The notes under the pieces are model-generated. The model was given only the letters and a program-made list of their open reading frames with translations. It had not been told where the DNA came from and did no database searches. DNA of 64,000 bases from an uncultured Collinsella sp. (GTDB lineage: Bacteria; Actinomycetota; Coriobacteriia; Coriobacteriales; Coriobacteriaceae), in NCBI GenBank assembly GCA_958437935.1, contig CAUBPS010000012.1:18522-82521 (forward strand). The letters run 5' to 3'. The translations under genes were made by a program, and so were the position numbers. Shown here piece after piece: positions 1 through 11,200 of the stretch; position 1 is the first letter of the stretch, and the number at the start of each line of letters is the position of its first letter.

Positions 1-139
1 TGCCGACGGACTTGGCCGCGTCCAGGATCGTGGTGTGCTCGGGCACCACGACCTCGCAATTATCGATAGTGAGCTTGACCATATTGAGTGCTCCGCTTTC
101 GGTGTTATCGCTGACAGTGGGGTTGTTGAGCTCTACCAT
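1..139 (-). CDS. [FeFe]-hydrogenase / NuoG-like subunit, N-terminal fragment
   Basis: Only the first 46 codons are inside the window. The start ATG lies at 137-139 with GGAGG just upstream, and it overlaps the stop of the preceding gene by 7 bases (ATGGTAG), so the two are translationally coupled. The visible protein, with KLTIDNCEVVVPEHTTILDA, looks like the start of the plant-type [2Fe-2S] ferredoxin domain that opens NADH-dependent [FeFe] hydrogenases, NuoG and some formate dehydrogenases. The partner gene upstream carries a NuoF-type Fe-S region, which favours a soluble NAD(P)-linked hydrogenase or formate dehydrogenase. The catalytic domain is outside the window, so the choice between these is open. 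Confidence 0.6.
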   Translation of the reverse strand, partial: MVELNNPTVSDNTESGALNMVKLTIDNCEVVVPEHTTILDAAKSVG

Positions 140-1965
140 TCCAGGTTCCTCCCTCCGCGGAACGCGCCAAAACCAAAGTGGTCGCAACGCAGGCAGCGGC
201 TTGCCTCCTGGCGCGCCTCCTCCTCGGTAAGGCCCTGCTCGACCAGATTCCAATCGTGAATACGCTCGCCGGCCTCGCGCTCACCCAGCTCGCAGCGGCC
301 GCACTCGTGCTTGCCCTTAAACTGAACGGTCGGCAGCTCCACGTCGAGCTTGATCTTGTGGTCGAAGCCCAGATAGCGGTCGATGTTTGCCGAAGCCACG
401 CGGCCGGCGTTGATGGCACGGATGACGGTGGCGGGGCCGGTCTGGCAGTCGCCGCCGCTAAAGAGGCCATCGAAGTTGGGCACGGCACCGTCCGAGTCGG
501 TGACCACGCAACCCCACTTGCAGGCGATGCCCATGTCCTCAAACGGCTTGGAATCGATGTCCTGGCCAATGGCGACAAACACGCGCTCGCAGGGGATGAC
601 GCGCTCGGGCGTAGCGGCGGCACGCGGAGCCGGACGACCGCGGCGGGGCTCGCCGATAATCTGCGGTTGCACGCGCAGGCCGCTCACGCGACCATCTTCG
701 CCCGTCTCGATGGCGAGCGGCGCCGTGAGCTCCAGCACCTCACAGCCCTCGGCCTGGGCACCGGCAATCTCGGCGTCCTGGGCCGTCATATCGCAGATGC
801 GACGGCGGTAGACGATGCTTACCTTTTCGGCACCGCAGCGCACGGCGGAGCGTGCCACGTCCATGGCAACGTTGCCGCCGCCGATGACGCACACGCGCTG
901 GCCGCTCAGGTCGGGCAGCTCGTCATCGCCGATGGCGCGCAGCATCTTGACGGCCGATTCCACGCCGGGCGCCTCTTCACCCGGAAGGCCGAGCTTCTTG
1001 TCACTGTGGGCACCGATGGCCAGGTAGACGGCATCGAACTCGTCGCGCAGACGGGCGAGCTCCTCGCCGCTCACGGAGTGGTCGAGCTCCACGTCGATGC
1101 CGGCGCTCAAGATCCAGTCGATCTCGGCCTGCAGGCGCTCGCGCGGCAGACGATAGCTGGGGATGCCGTAGCGCAGCATGCCGCCCAAGTGGTGGCGCTG
1201 CTCAAAAATGGTCACCTTGTGGCCCATCACGGCCAGGTAGTAGGCACAGGAAAGGCCGGCCGGGCCGCCGCCGATCACGGCGACGCGCTTGCCGGTGTTG
1301 TCCACTACATGTGGCTTGTGGTCGTTGAGGTCGCTATGCTCAACGGCAAAACGCTTGAGGGCGAGGATGTTCATGGGGTCGTCGACCATGCCACGGCGGC
1401 AATGCATCTCGCAGGGATGCTCGCACACCAGGCCACAGACGAGCGGTAGCGGGTTGTTCTTGCGGATGACCTTGACGGCGTCGGCATAACGGCCTGCCTC
1501 GACGAGCGAGATGTAACCAGGAATGTCGACGTGCGCCGGGCAGCCCGAGACACACGGGACGCGAGCCTCGCGGTCAAAGCCGCAGGAGTGCTCGCGGATG
1601 TGGTGCTCAAAATCGTCGCGGAAGCCGCGAATGGCCGTGAGTGCCATGGCGCCGGCCTCGTAACCGATGGCGCAGTCGCTCGAAAGATAGATGGTGCGGG
1701 CGGTGCGCTCAATCAAGTTGAGCGTGGACTCGTCGGCGCGGCCCTCGAGCACATCAGCGAGCAGGTCGCTCAGCGCGTTCAGGCCCACACGGCAGGGCGT
1801 GCACTTGCCGCAGCTCTGCGTCGAGCACAGGTTGACGAGCGCCGCCGTAAACTCGACGGGGCACGGAGCGAGCGAGCTCACCGCCAGACGGCGTCCAAGT
1901 GCATCGTGCAGGTCGTCCATGACGGCCTGAGCGTGGCTGCGTTCCATTACGTGCAGTCGTGCCAT
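133..1965 (-). CDS. NuoF-like Fe-S / GltD-like FAD-NAD(P) oxidoreductase fusion
   Basis: About 610 residues. Residues ~40-130 hold the NuoF-type [4Fe-4S] region (SCGKCTPCR plus a later Cys in SSDCAIGYEAGA). This is followed by the GltD-like Fe-S domain (CVSGCPAHVDIPGY, CGLVCEHPCEMHCRRG), a first dinucleotide motif (GGGPAGLSCAYYLAVMGH) and a second one (CVIGGGNVAMDVARS). The FMN/NADH half of true NuoF is missing. Known relatives feed or take electrons between NAD(P)H and ferredoxin-type centres in hydrogenase and formate dehydrogenase operons. It is coupled to the hydrogenase-like gene at the left edge. The open frame begins at 1980, but ATG at 1963-1965 has AGAGGGG at good spacing and is preferred. 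Confidence 0.8.
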   Translation of the reverse strand: MARLHVMERSHAQAVMDDLHDALGRRLAVSSLAPCPVEFTAALVNLCSTQSCGKCTPCRVGLNALSDLLADVLEGRADESTLNLIERTARTIYLSSDCAIGYEAGAMALTAIRGFRDDFEHHIREHSCGFDREARVPCVSGCPAHVDIPGYISLVEAGRYADAVKVIRKNNPLPLVCGLVCEHPCEMHCRRGMVDDPMNILALKRFAVEHSDLNDHKPHVVDNTGKRVAVIGGGPAGLSCAYYLAVMGHKVTIFEQRHHLGGMLRYGIPSYRLPRERLQAEIDWILSAGIDVELDHSVSGEELARLRDEFDAVYLAIGAHSDKKLGLPGEEAPGVESAVKMLRAIGDDELPDLSGQRVCVIGGGNVAMDVARSAVRCGAEKVSIVYRRRICDMTAQDAEIAGAQAEGCEVLELTAPLAIETGEDGRVSGLRVQPQIIGEPRRGRPAPRAAATPERVIPCERVFVAIGQDIDSKPFEDMGIACKWGCVVTDSDGAVPNFDGLFSGGDCQTGPATVIRAINAGRVASANIDRYLGFDHKIKLDVELPTVQFKGKHECGRCELGEREAGERIHDWNLVEQGLTEEEARQEASRCLRCDHFGFGAFRGGRNLEW

Positions 1966-2069
1966 AAGATCCCCTCTCATGCGGCAGCCCGGAGGCGAGG
2001 CCGGGCAAAGTTGCTACACGCACAACACTGACCTAAAAAGTTGTTAGGTCTCCACACGGTTCGGCAGGC

Positions 2070-2097
2070 GGTATAAAATGTCACCATCAGCGGTGAA
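2070..2097 (-). promoter_or_regulatory. Candidate promoter of the hydrogenase operon
   Basis: On the minus strand TTCACC (2092-2097) and TATACC (2070-2075) are separated by 16 bases, about 100 bases upstream of the start codon. A small hairpin with arms GACCTAA/TTAGGTC (2031-2051) lies in the presumed leader. This rests on consensus matching only. Confidence 0.3.
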
Positions 2098-2151
2098 AAC
2101 GAACATTACCGCAGATAAATGCCATATTTGATAAAACGCGTTACCAAATGA

Positions 2152-2189
2152 CAATGCCCCGCCCACGCAATCACGTGGACGGGGCATTG
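2152..2189 (-). terminator. Hairpin after the PTS/GH4 operon
   Basis: Arms of 16 bases (CAATGCCCCGCCCACG and a near-perfect complement) surround a 6-base loop, 33 bases after the GH4 stop. The T-tract is weak, so termination is inferred mainly from the stem and its position. Confidence 0.65.
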
Positions 2190-2221
2190 CTCCAGGCATG
2201 CGGCCAGCGACCCTGTTGCTT

Positions 2222-3604
2222 TTACTTAAGCTCGGGCCAGAAGTCCTTGTTGGCCTCGATCATGTCGTCGAGAACCTCCTTGGCGACCTTCATCGACGGC
2301 ACGGTCTTGTTGAGCGTAAAGGCCTTAAGCGCCTTCTCGTACGAACCCTCGATCGTAGCCTCGACAATGAGCTTCTCGGAGTTCAGCTGCTGCATCATGA
2401 GGCCCTGCTGGAACAGCGGAATGTTGTCGCGGCTGATGACCTCGGGGCCGTTCTTGCCAATGTAGGCAGGCAGCTCGACCATAGCGTCGTAGGGCATGTT
2501 GGGGATGGCGCCCTTGTTCTCGCAAATGACCAGGAAGCGCTGCTTGGTGTCGTTCTTCAGAGCGATAGCCAGATCGGCAATCCAGTCGCCGTGGCTGCCC
2601 GCATAGAACGTGCTCTCGTCGATCTCGCCCGTCTTCTCGTAATGGTCGATACCATCAAAGAGGTTCTTCTCACGCGTCTCCTCAACCTCGTTAGCACGGG
2701 TGCGCTCGGGGTTGGAGTGCTCGACGAACTCCTTCTGCTGCAGGTAGTAGTTCAGATACGTGTTGGGCAGGTACTCCGGGAAGCACTCCATGATCTCGTA
2801 CTCGCCCTTCCAGACGTAGTACCAGCTGCCCTTGGTGTGGCGGTTCTGCTCGGGGTGCTCGTCGACGGCCTCCTCGGGCTTCTTTGCCATGAGCGAGCCC
2901 ATGCCCTTGAGGTAAGAGTCGGGCAGCAGAATCTCATGCTCCTTGATGTACTCGCGCAGCTGCGGGAGCACCTCCTCGCCCTTGTGGCGGATCGAGGTGA
3001 ACCAACCAAAGTGGTTGAGGCCAAAGTAATCGTACTCGACATCCTTCTTGTCGATATCGAGCGCGGCGCAAACCACGTCGATGATCGCGATCGGCATGTC
3101 GCAGATGTTGATGATACGAGCGTTGGGACGCAGCACGCGGCAGCCCTCGGAGACGATGGCGGCAGGGTTGGAGTAGTTGAGAATCCAGTAGTCCTTCTTG
3201 GCGTACTTCTCAACGTCATCGATCAGCTCGACCATGGGGAAGATGGTGCGCATGCCGTAGGCAAGGCCGCCGCAACCGCAAGTCTCCTGACCCACGCAGC
3301 CGTGACGCAGCGGAATCTTCTCGTCCTGCTCGCGCATGGCGTAGCCGCCCACGCGCATCTGGGCAAACACGAAGCTCGCGTCGGTAAAAGCCGTCTTTTT
3401 GTCGGTGGTCACCGTGAGCTTGATGTCCAGGCCGAGGTCCTCGTGCAAAATCCAGTCCACGAGCACGCCGATCTTGCGCTGGCGCTCCTCGTTGATGTCG
3501 TACAGACGAATCTCGTCAACGTCGAGCTCGTCCTTGCGCAGGGCGATGGACTTGACGATGCCGGGGGTAAAGGTGGATCCGCCACCACACAGAGTAATGA
3601 TCAT
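2222..3604 (-). CDS. 6-phospho-alpha-glucosidase, GH4 family (MalH/GlvA-like)
   Basis: 460 residues, the usual length for glycoside hydrolase family 4. The N-terminus has the NAD-binding loop GGGSTFTPG. Further on are NYSNPAAIV, NICDMPI (the Cys that helps bind the divalent metal) and LNHFGW (metal-binding His). GQETCG and the C-terminal EANKDFWPEL resemble Bacillus GlvA/MalH closely. The family hydrolyses 6'-phosphorylated alpha-glucosides such as maltose-6'-phosphate using NAD+ and Mn2+. The gene follows the EIIBC gene by 3 bases, so the transporter would deliver the phosphorylated disaccharide to this cytoplasmic enzyme. Maltose, sucrose isomers and trehalose cannot be told apart from sequence alone. 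Confidence 0.88.
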   Translation of the reverse strand: MIITLCGGGSTFTPGIVKSIALRKDELDVDEIRLYDINEERQRKIGVLVDWILHEDLGLDIKLTVTTDKKTAFTDASFVFAQMRVGGYAMREQDEKIPLRHGCVGQETCGCGGLAYGMRTIFPMVELIDDVEKYAKKDYWILNYSNPAAIVSEGCRVLRPNARIINICDMPIAIIDVVCAALDIDKKDVEYDYFGLNHFGWFTSIRHKGEEVLPQLREYIKEHEILLPDSYLKGMGSLMAKKPEEAVDEHPEQNRHTKGSWYYVWKGEYEIMECFPEYLPNTYLNYYLQQKEFVEHSNPERTRANEVEETREKNLFDGIDHYEKTGEIDESTFYAGSHGDWIADLAIALKNDTKQRFLVICENKGAIPNMPYDAMVELPAYIGKNGPEVISRDNIPLFQQGLMMQQLNSEKLIVEATIEGSYEKALKAFTLNKTVPSMKVAKEVLDDMIEANKDFWPELK

Positions 3605-3607
3605 TGT

Positions 3608-5224
3608 TTACTGCTCCTTCTCAATTGCGTTTTCGACCTTGTCGCGCATCTCGGCGACCTTCATGCCAAAGATGATCTGGATATTATTGCCGTTGCGGTT
3701 GATGCCGCTGTTGGGCACGTGGTTGATGAGGTCCTCATTGATGAGGTCCGGGTTCTTAACGTTCACGCGGAGACGCGTAAAGCAGTTCTCGAGCTCCTCG
3801 ATGTTGTCCTTGCCACCAAGACCTGCGACCAGGTCGGCAATACCTGCATCGACGCCCTCTGCGGGAGCCGCGGCAACAGCGCCCTGCTTCACCGCGACAG
3901 ACGCGGCGGCCTCGCCCTCGGCAACGGACTCGGCGAGCTCGGACTCCTCCTCGCGACCAGGCGTGTGGAGGTTGAGCTTCTTAATAAGGAAGGTGAAGAG
4001 GAAGAAGTACAGAGCGGCGTTGACGACTCCAAGCACCAGCATAACCGGCCAGTTGGTCTTGTCGACACCAAGAACCAGGTTGGAAACCACGATGTTGATG
4101 ATGCCGCCTGCAGTCGAAGCGGGCACGGAAAGGACCTTGAGCAGGACCAGGAAGATACCGGAAAGAACCGAGTGAACGACAAAGAGCACGGGAGCGGCAA
4201 AGACAAAGAGGAAGTCCATGGGCTCGGTGACACAGGAGAGCACGGCGGTGATGATCAGCGGGATGATAACGGCCTTGGTCTTATCCTTGTTCCCCTTGTA
4301 AGCGGTGAAGATAAAGGCGAGGCCGATACCGATGTAGGGCCACAGGTTGTTGAAGGTATAGCTGTTGAAGTAGGTGCTATCGGAGAAGGGCTGGCCCGTC
4401 ATTGCCATCTCGGCGACACGGATGGGATAGGCGCCGGCGATAACCTGATCACCCAGCGTCAGGGTGCCGCCCACATCGGAGAACTGGAACGGGGTGTAGA
4501 TGAGGTGGTGCAGACCGGTGGGAACGAGCAGCTTGTTGAGCATGCCGTAGATAAACAGACCGATGTTGCCCGACTCCTTAATGATGCCGGCAACGGAGGA
4601 GATGGCACCCTGAACCGGAGGCCAAACGATGCAGAAGCCAGCGCCCATGATCCAGGAAATGATGATCATGATCAGGAACGGGAAGCGAACGCCCGAGAAC
4701 ATCGAAAGGGCAATGGGGAACTGCTTGTTCGAGTACTTGTTGAACACGGCACCGGTGATGCAACCAAGAATGATGCCGCCAAACACGCCGGTATCGAGCA
4801 CCTGGATGCCCATAACGGTGGCCTGGCCGGTTCCGGTAAGACCGAGCATGCCGCTCGCATCGGCAAGAGAGCCGGTGGCGTTGAGCACGATGTTGTTAGC
4901 CTGCAGGAACAGGAAGAACGACATCAGGGCGATCAGCGAAGCATGACCCTTGTTCTTCTTTGCCATGGCGCCGGCGATGCCCACGCAGAACAGAATCGAG
5001 AGGTTGTTGATGATAAACATCAGCGACTGATAGACAACGGCGCCCACAAGCTGGAACGGACCGGAGCCCAGTACGGGGACCAAAGCGCAGATGGTCTTGT
5101 TGGTCAGAATAATGCCCACGATGAGCAGGATGCCGGCAACCGAGAGATACATCATCGGCTGGACGATCGACTTCGCGAACACCTCCAACGGCGCTTTGAA
5201 ATTGAACTTCTTTTTTGCGGTCAT
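3608..5224 (-). CDS. PTS alpha-glucoside-specific EIICB component
   Basis: About 538 residues. The first ~400 form a polytopic EIIC of the glucose superfamily, with many hydrophobic helices and the conserved stretch GLHHLIYTPFQF. An Ala/Glu-rich linker of ~50 residues leads to a C-terminal EIIB domain with the phosphorylated Cys in NIEELENCFTRLRV. No EIIA domain is attached; it is supplied by the separate gene at 6197-6709. The start at 5222-5224 has GGAAGGGGAG upstream and gives MTAKKKFNFK. With the adjacent GH4 enzyme, an alpha-glucoside such as maltose is the likely substrate (inference). It acts in the cytoplasmic membrane. Confidence 0.88.
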   Translation of the reverse strand: MTAKKKFNFKAPLEVFAKSIVQPMMYLSVAGILLIVGIILTNKTICALVPVLGSGPFQLVGAVVYQSLMFIINNLSILFCVGIAGAMAKKNKGHASLIALMSFFLFLQANNIVLNATGSLADASGMLGLTGTGQATVMGIQVLDTGVFGGIILGCITGAVFNKYSNKQFPIALSMFSGVRFPFLIMIIISWIMGAGFCIVWPPVQGAISSVAGIIKESGNIGLFIYGMLNKLLVPTGLHHLIYTPFQFSDVGGTLTLGDQVIAGAYPIRVAEMAMTGQPFSDSTYFNSYTFNNLWPYIGIGLAFIFTAYKGNKDKTKAVIIPLIITAVLSCVTEPMDFLFVFAAPVLFVVHSVLSGIFLVLLKVLSVPASTAGGIINIVVSNLVLGVDKTNWPVMLVLGVVNAALYFFLFTFLIKKLNLHTPGREEESELAESVAEGEAAASVAVKQGAVAAAPAEGVDAGIADLVAGLGGKDNIEELENCFTRLRVNVKNPDLINEDLINHVPNSGINRNGNNIQIIFGMKVAEMRDKVENAIEKEQ

Positions 5225-5323
5225 AGCGGTACTCCCCTTCCTTTTCCGCAAATTAAGACAGATGTGCCCTAGACAAGACCGTGAGCCTTGCCTTATATCA
5301 ATCGATGTGTGGGCACGTTATGC

Positions 5324-6190
5324 CTAGAGACCAGGTTCTCCAAGCAGGTTAACAATGTGATATGCGAGATAACTCTTTTCGGCATCGGTAACGACAACGT
5401 TATAGATAGACGACAAGTGAGCGGCTATGGCGTCCGCGCACGAGAATGCACACGGATACGCCGTTTCATCGATTCGGAACAGCGCGTCTCCGTTGATTTG
5501 CCCGGCCGTAGGATCGAGCGCTCGCTGTGCGAAAAACTGCAGGTGACGAACGAAACGTTCGTAAGGCAGCGAGGTGTCATCGAGGGTCGTAGCATAGCGC
5601 TCAGAAACAATCGCGAGCACGTCGCGAACAAGCTGGACCGAAACAATCAGACGATCGGAGCGTTGCGGCATGGTGGCGTTGACGATATGCAGCGTAATGA
5701 AACCCTGCTCTTCTTCGCTCATCTGGATGCCCATATACTCCTTGATAATCTGCAGCGCACGGCCCGCAAGCGCGTACTCCTTGCGATAGAACTGCTGGAT
5801 CTCGAGTAGCAACGGATTCTCACAGGGGACGCCCTTGCGCTCGCGCTCCAAAGCAAGGCTGATATGGTCTGCGAGAGCAATGAGAATCTTATCGTTGATG
5901 TCGGCATTGAGCTCTCGACGAAGCATCTGAACGATTTCCTCGGAAATCACGAGGTTGACGGTGGGGATGGACTCCAAAAGATGTGCCAAGCGGTCAATCG
6001 TACGCGAGTCCTGAGAAGTTCCCTCCTGCAACGCGTAGGTCTTTTCGATCGACGCCTCGTCGATGGCATCGCCGGCATGACGGCCAAAGCAGAGGCCTCG
6101 ACCGATGACGATGAGCTCGGAGCCATCGTCCGAAGTGACCATTGCGACGTTGTTGTTAAAAACTCGCTTGATAACCACGGTACCCACCAC
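5324..6190 (-). CDS. BglG/LicT-family transcription antiterminator
   Basis: 288 residues in the order RNA-binding CAT domain (~1-60, with VFNNNVAMV and GRGLCFGRHAGD), PRD1 and PRD2 (with LHIVNA and HLQFFAQRAL). Family members bind a ribonucleic antiterminator hairpin when PTS phosphorylation of their PRD histidines allows it, and so let transcription read through. It sits between its EIIA and EIIBC genes and probably controls them. The start is unsure: GTG at 6188-6190 gives MVGTVVIKR with no good ribosome-binding site, 6 bases after the EIIA stop; another GTG a few codons later would also fit the family. Confidence 0.85.
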   Translation of the reverse strand: MVGTVVIKRVFNNNVAMVTSDDGSELIVIGRGLCFGRHAGDAIDEASIEKTYALQEGTSQDSRTIDRLAHLLESIPTVNLVISEEIVQMLRRELNADINDKILIALADHISLALERERKGVPCENPLLLEIQQFYRKEYALAGRALQIIKEYMGIQMSEEEQGFITLHIVNATMPQRSDRLIVSVQLVRDVLAIVSERYATTLDDTSLPYERFVRHLQFFAQRALDPTAGQINGDALFRIDETAYPCAFSCADAIAAHLSSIYNVVVTDAEKSYLAYHIVNLLGEPGL

Positions 6191-6196
6191 AAGAAT

Positions 6197-6709
6197 TTAC
6201 TCGGAAAGCCAGACGACAGGCTCTTTAACAGCAACAGGGCCGGAAGCATGCTCACGAAGAGTCGAGTTCTCCGAACGCTCGCACACGATAACGAAGACCG
6301 TGGGATCAAAGCCGGCAGCGCGAACCACGTCGAAATCGACCTCGACGAGGGGCTGGCCCGCGTCAACGTGATCACCCTGGGCAACAAGCGCATGGAAGCC
6401 CTTGCCCTCAAGTTTAACAGTGTCGATTCCGATATGCAGCATCACCTGAGCAGAGCTGTTATCGGACATGATGCCCAGCGCGTGCTCAGTCGGAAACAGA
6501 GCGGCGACGGTACCGGAAACAGGAGCGCACACCGTTCCCTCTTGGGGAACCACGGCAACGCCATCGCCCACTGCACGGCTGCTAAAAGCGGGGTCATTGG
6601 TTTTTTCTAGATTAACAAGCTCGCCGGAAACGGGAGCGAGGATTTCGAACTCGGAAGCCGCAGTCGTCTGCTTATCCGAACCACCCATTAGGCGAGAAAA
6701 GAAACCCAT
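6197..6709 (-). CDS. PTS glucose-family EIIA component
   Basis: About 170 residues, the size of a free-standing Crr-like EIIA. The active-site His lies in QVMLHIGIDTVKLEGKGF, and the fold signature APVSG appears twice. The start at 6707-6709 (MGFFSRLMGG) is preferred to the longer open frame because family members begin close to this point and AAGGGA lies upstream. It is the first gene of a four-gene minus-strand operon and would pass phosphate from HPr to the EIIB cysteine of the 3608-5224 protein. Confidence 0.87.
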   Translation of the reverse strand: MGFFSRLMGGSDKQTTAASEFEILAPVSGELVNLEKTNDPAFSSRAVGDGVAVVPQEGTVCAPVSGTVAALFPTEHALGIMSDNSSAQVMLHIGIDTVKLEGKGFHALVAQGDHVDAGQPLVEVDFDVVRAAGFDPTVFVIVCERSENSTLREHASGPVAVKEPVVWLSE

Positions 6710-6789
6710 GGTGACATGTCCCTTCATAAATATAGCCCAACCAAAATCAATCGAATGCACCCATTGAGACACACCCGTTCTAAGACTTT

Positions 6790-6822
6790 GGTTAGGCCCA
6801 CGTCCGAGGGGACTCGGTAACC
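6790..6822 (-). promoter_or_regulatory. Leader hairpin, possible antiterminator (RAT) site
   Basis: In the leader of the PTS operon a 33-base structure has outer arms GGTTA/TAACC and inner arms CCGAG/CTCGG. Its length and position suit the RNA target of a LicT/GlcT protein, but it does not match the RAT consensus I recall and no clear overlapping terminator follows. Functional assignment is weak. Confidence 0.3.
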
Positions 6823-6846
6823 TTCCGCATTTCTTTTACGTGGGTT

Positions 6847-6874
6847 ATTATAGACAAGCCCAAAGCCGGAACAA
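6847..6874 (-). promoter_or_regulatory. Promoter of the PTS operon
   Basis: A perfect TATAAT (minus strand, 6847-6852) has TTGTTC 16 bases upstream (6869-6874). It lies about 140 bases before the EIIA start and just before the leader hairpin at 6790-6822. Confidence 0.55.
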
Positions 6875-6975
6875 TCATTATGACCGGCGAACGGTATTTT
6901 TTCTCCGATAAACGGTATTTAAGCGGCACTTAGGGACGTTCCTTTTCTGCCGGCACTCGGGAGCACTCCTCACTC

Positions 6976-7040
6976 TGGTGCATTGGGGACAGGTTTGTTT
7001 GCACCAGGTTGGTGCAGATTAACCTGCCCCCATTGCGCCA
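6976..7040. repeat. Intergenic inverted repeat, family A (GGGGACAGGTT type)
   Basis: An imperfect palindrome of about 65 bases: TGGTGCATTGGGGACAGGTT faces AACCTGCCCCCATTGCGCCA around a TGCACCA/TGGTGCA core. Related units lie at 17,791-17,880, 35,136-35,174, 47,380-47,415 and 47,447-47,477. It sits between two minus-strand genes and downstream of the EFR1 gene, where it could also end transcription. The rest of 6875-7052 shows no gene. Confidence 0.8.
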
Positions 7041-7052
7041 ATTTCGTATGCG

Positions 7053-7814
7053 CTAGATGAAGAGCTCGCATTCCTTCCGCACGACGCAAACCTTGCTCAG
7101 CATCTGGGAAACAGCGGATAGTTTGCTGGAATCAAGCTTGCGAGCACCTCGCGGACATACGGCGATGCAGCGCATGCAGGAGATGCACGCCTCGCCAGCT
7201 GCTCGTTTGGGGTCACCCTTGTCGATAGCACAAACGGGGCACGCCGCGGCGCATGCACCGCAGGAGACACAATCCCCTGTTGCCTCGGGTGCCATGCGGT
7301 GACCTCTGGCTTGTTTATAAGGACGATTGCCGGGGATAGAGGGCTCGGACGCATCCTCAGCCAACAGCTTTTGCTGAATTTGCTGCGCAAACTCTGCGAG
7401 CTGCGCCGCATCCTGCGCATCCGGACGACCGGCAGCAAACTGTCGTGCAATGGAATGTTCTGCAATGGCTGCAACTGCCGCGATCACCCGGAATCCCGCA
7501 TGCTTCGCAACGTCCTCCAGCTCTACGAGCGTGTCCTCAAACGCGCGGTTTCCGTATACGCAAACCAAAACAGCCCGAGCCCCGTTGCCGCGCACCATGC
7601 CCAACCGGTCAGCCACCACAGCCGGGATTCTACCGGCATACGCCGGCACAGAGATTACGGCCACGTCGTCCTCGGTCATCGAGACAGCGCTGAAATCTAG
7701 CCCGCTAACGGTCAGATCGACGGTAACGGTATTCTTGTCCAGTGCCCCGGCCACAAGGCCAGACACCTTCTGCGTTCCACCCGTCGGACTAAACACAATT
7801 TCGAATACGCTCAT
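7053..7814 (-). CDS. EFR1-family ferredoxin (flavodoxin-like domain plus 2[4Fe-4S])
   Basis: 253 residues. The N-terminal ~150 residues form a flavodoxin-like domain (FSPTGGTQKV at the start, VPAYAGRIPAVV). The C-terminal ~70 carry two [4Fe-4S] motifs: CVSCGACAAACPVCAID and CISCMRCIAVCPRGA. This architecture matches the EFR1 group found in gut anaerobes, which is thought to carry electrons in the cytoplasm; a physiological partner is not visible. The ATG at 7812-7814 follows GGGGGAGGG. It appears to be a single-gene unit. Confidence 0.82.
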   Translation of the reverse strand: MSVFEIVFSPTGGTQKVSGLVAGALDKNTVTVDLTVSGLDFSAVSMTEDDVAVISVPAYAGRIPAVVADRLGMVRGNGARAVLVCVYGNRAFEDTLVELEDVAKHAGFRVIAAVAAIAEHSIARQFAAGRPDAQDAAQLAEFAQQIQQKLLAEDASEPSIPGNRPYKQARGHRMAPEATGDCVSCGACAAACPVCAIDKGDPKRAAGEACISCMRCIAVCPRGARKLDSSKLSAVSQMLSKVCVVRKECELFI

Positions 7815-8026
7815 CGAGACACCCTCCCCCTACGTCTGGCAACGCGTCAAGCCGTTTTCACATCCAGCCAGAGTATACGGCACGTGGGATCCCCATTTTG
7901 GTGCATCAAGCACCCCAATGCACCAACCCTACGCTGTCTGCCTCTTCGTTTTGTATAAATTACGGTACAGATTGTATATATTTACGGGATACCGCCGTGT
8001 TCTCCCGAGGTACCCCATCCTGGCCC

Positions 8027-8259
8027 GTGCAAAAAACGGAGTATTCTGCAACGTGACCGCGCCAGCAATACCCCGAGCGGGCAAACCTTTAGGGCGCTGC
8101 GTCATTTTGGGTTCCGACATGGCGAGAATGACGCGCCCCTGCTCCGGAAAACGACGAAATCTGACTCAGAACGCTCGCTAGGGATATCCGAAAGCCACCG
8201 TTGGCGACGTCAAATCATATGCAGACAACTCGAACTGCAGAATACTCCAAAAAATGCAC
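8027..8259. repeat. 233-bp unit with terminal inverted repeats, family F
   Basis: The left end reads GTGCAAAAAACGGAGTATTC and the right end, on the other strand, GTGCATTTTTTGGAGTATTC; both continue with TGCA. The 24-base arms differ only in the A/T run. The interior has no convincing gene. It looks like a non-autonomous, MITE-like or regulatory insertion in the gap 7815-8370. The rest of that gap holds no gene that I can support. Confidence 0.6.
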
Positions 8260-8370
8260 GGCGCACCCCATGGGACCCATTGCCGCATGGTAGGAAACAG
8301 GCCCACGGCATCCTCTAGATGCATTCCCGAGGAAATCACATTTGAACTAGCGATCGGATACGGCAAACAA

Positions 8371-8402
8371 AAAGGGCCCCGAGCGTAGTTGCTCGGGGCC
8401 CT
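8371..8402 (-). terminator. Rho-independent terminator of the DEAD-box gene
   Basis: Arms GGGCCCCGAGC/GCTCGGGGCCC surround a 6-base loop and are followed on the minus strand by CCCTTTTTGTTT. Confidence 0.9.
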
Positions 8403-8435
8403 TGGTTCACCTCGCTCTAGCGGGCGATGCGTATG

Positions 8436-10694
<2,259 letters not shown>

Positions 10695-10966
10695 ATGTTG
10701 TTGTTCCTTATCTGCACGCGCTATGGGCACGGCATGCGGCCGCGCTGGCGTGCTTGGTAGTGCGCTAATACATACAAAAACGGGTGCGCACAGAGAGGAC
10801 GTTGCTCAGCACGCTGGCGATCGCTTTGGCAGCCCTATCACGCGCCGTCCAGACGCAGCAGCTCTAAGCGATGGAGCAGATTCGCCGCCGGTTAGTATAC
10901 CCGCACTCCGTATGCCCCCACGTAAACCACAGATGACGAGGCGGACGAGGTGGGCCCGGCCGATTA

Positions 10967-11023
10967 TCTCAATCTGTAACAGATGCAGGGCAAAATCGGG
11001 TCCAAATGTTACAGATCAAGACA
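10967..11023. repeat. Intergenic inverted repeat, family B, copy 1
   Basis: TCTCAATCTGTAACA and its complement TGTTACAGATCAAGACA face each other over a ~27-base centre that differs among copies. It lies in the gap 10,695-11,200, whose remainder shows no gene. Other copies are at 14,461, 20,033, 27,555 and, collapsed, 29,886. Confidence 0.85.
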
Positions 11024-11200
11024 GAGGGGGATTTCCGTCCAGTCCAAACCAAATCCCTCAGTCTTCCTGCAATTTCGAACATGTGGCCTATAATGTTGCT
11101 TTGGTTACGCTATATATTGCGCAGCCATTTAATACGTCGCCCACCGGGGCCATTAATTCCTATCGCCATATTGGCTAGGAAGCAATCAAAGGAGGTATCC

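Noticed and set aside
2198..5272. 1024-codon open frame on the plus strand
   Set aside because: It is antisense to the GH4 and EIIBC genes; the protein has no recognisable domain, whereas both minus-strand proteins match families over their full length.
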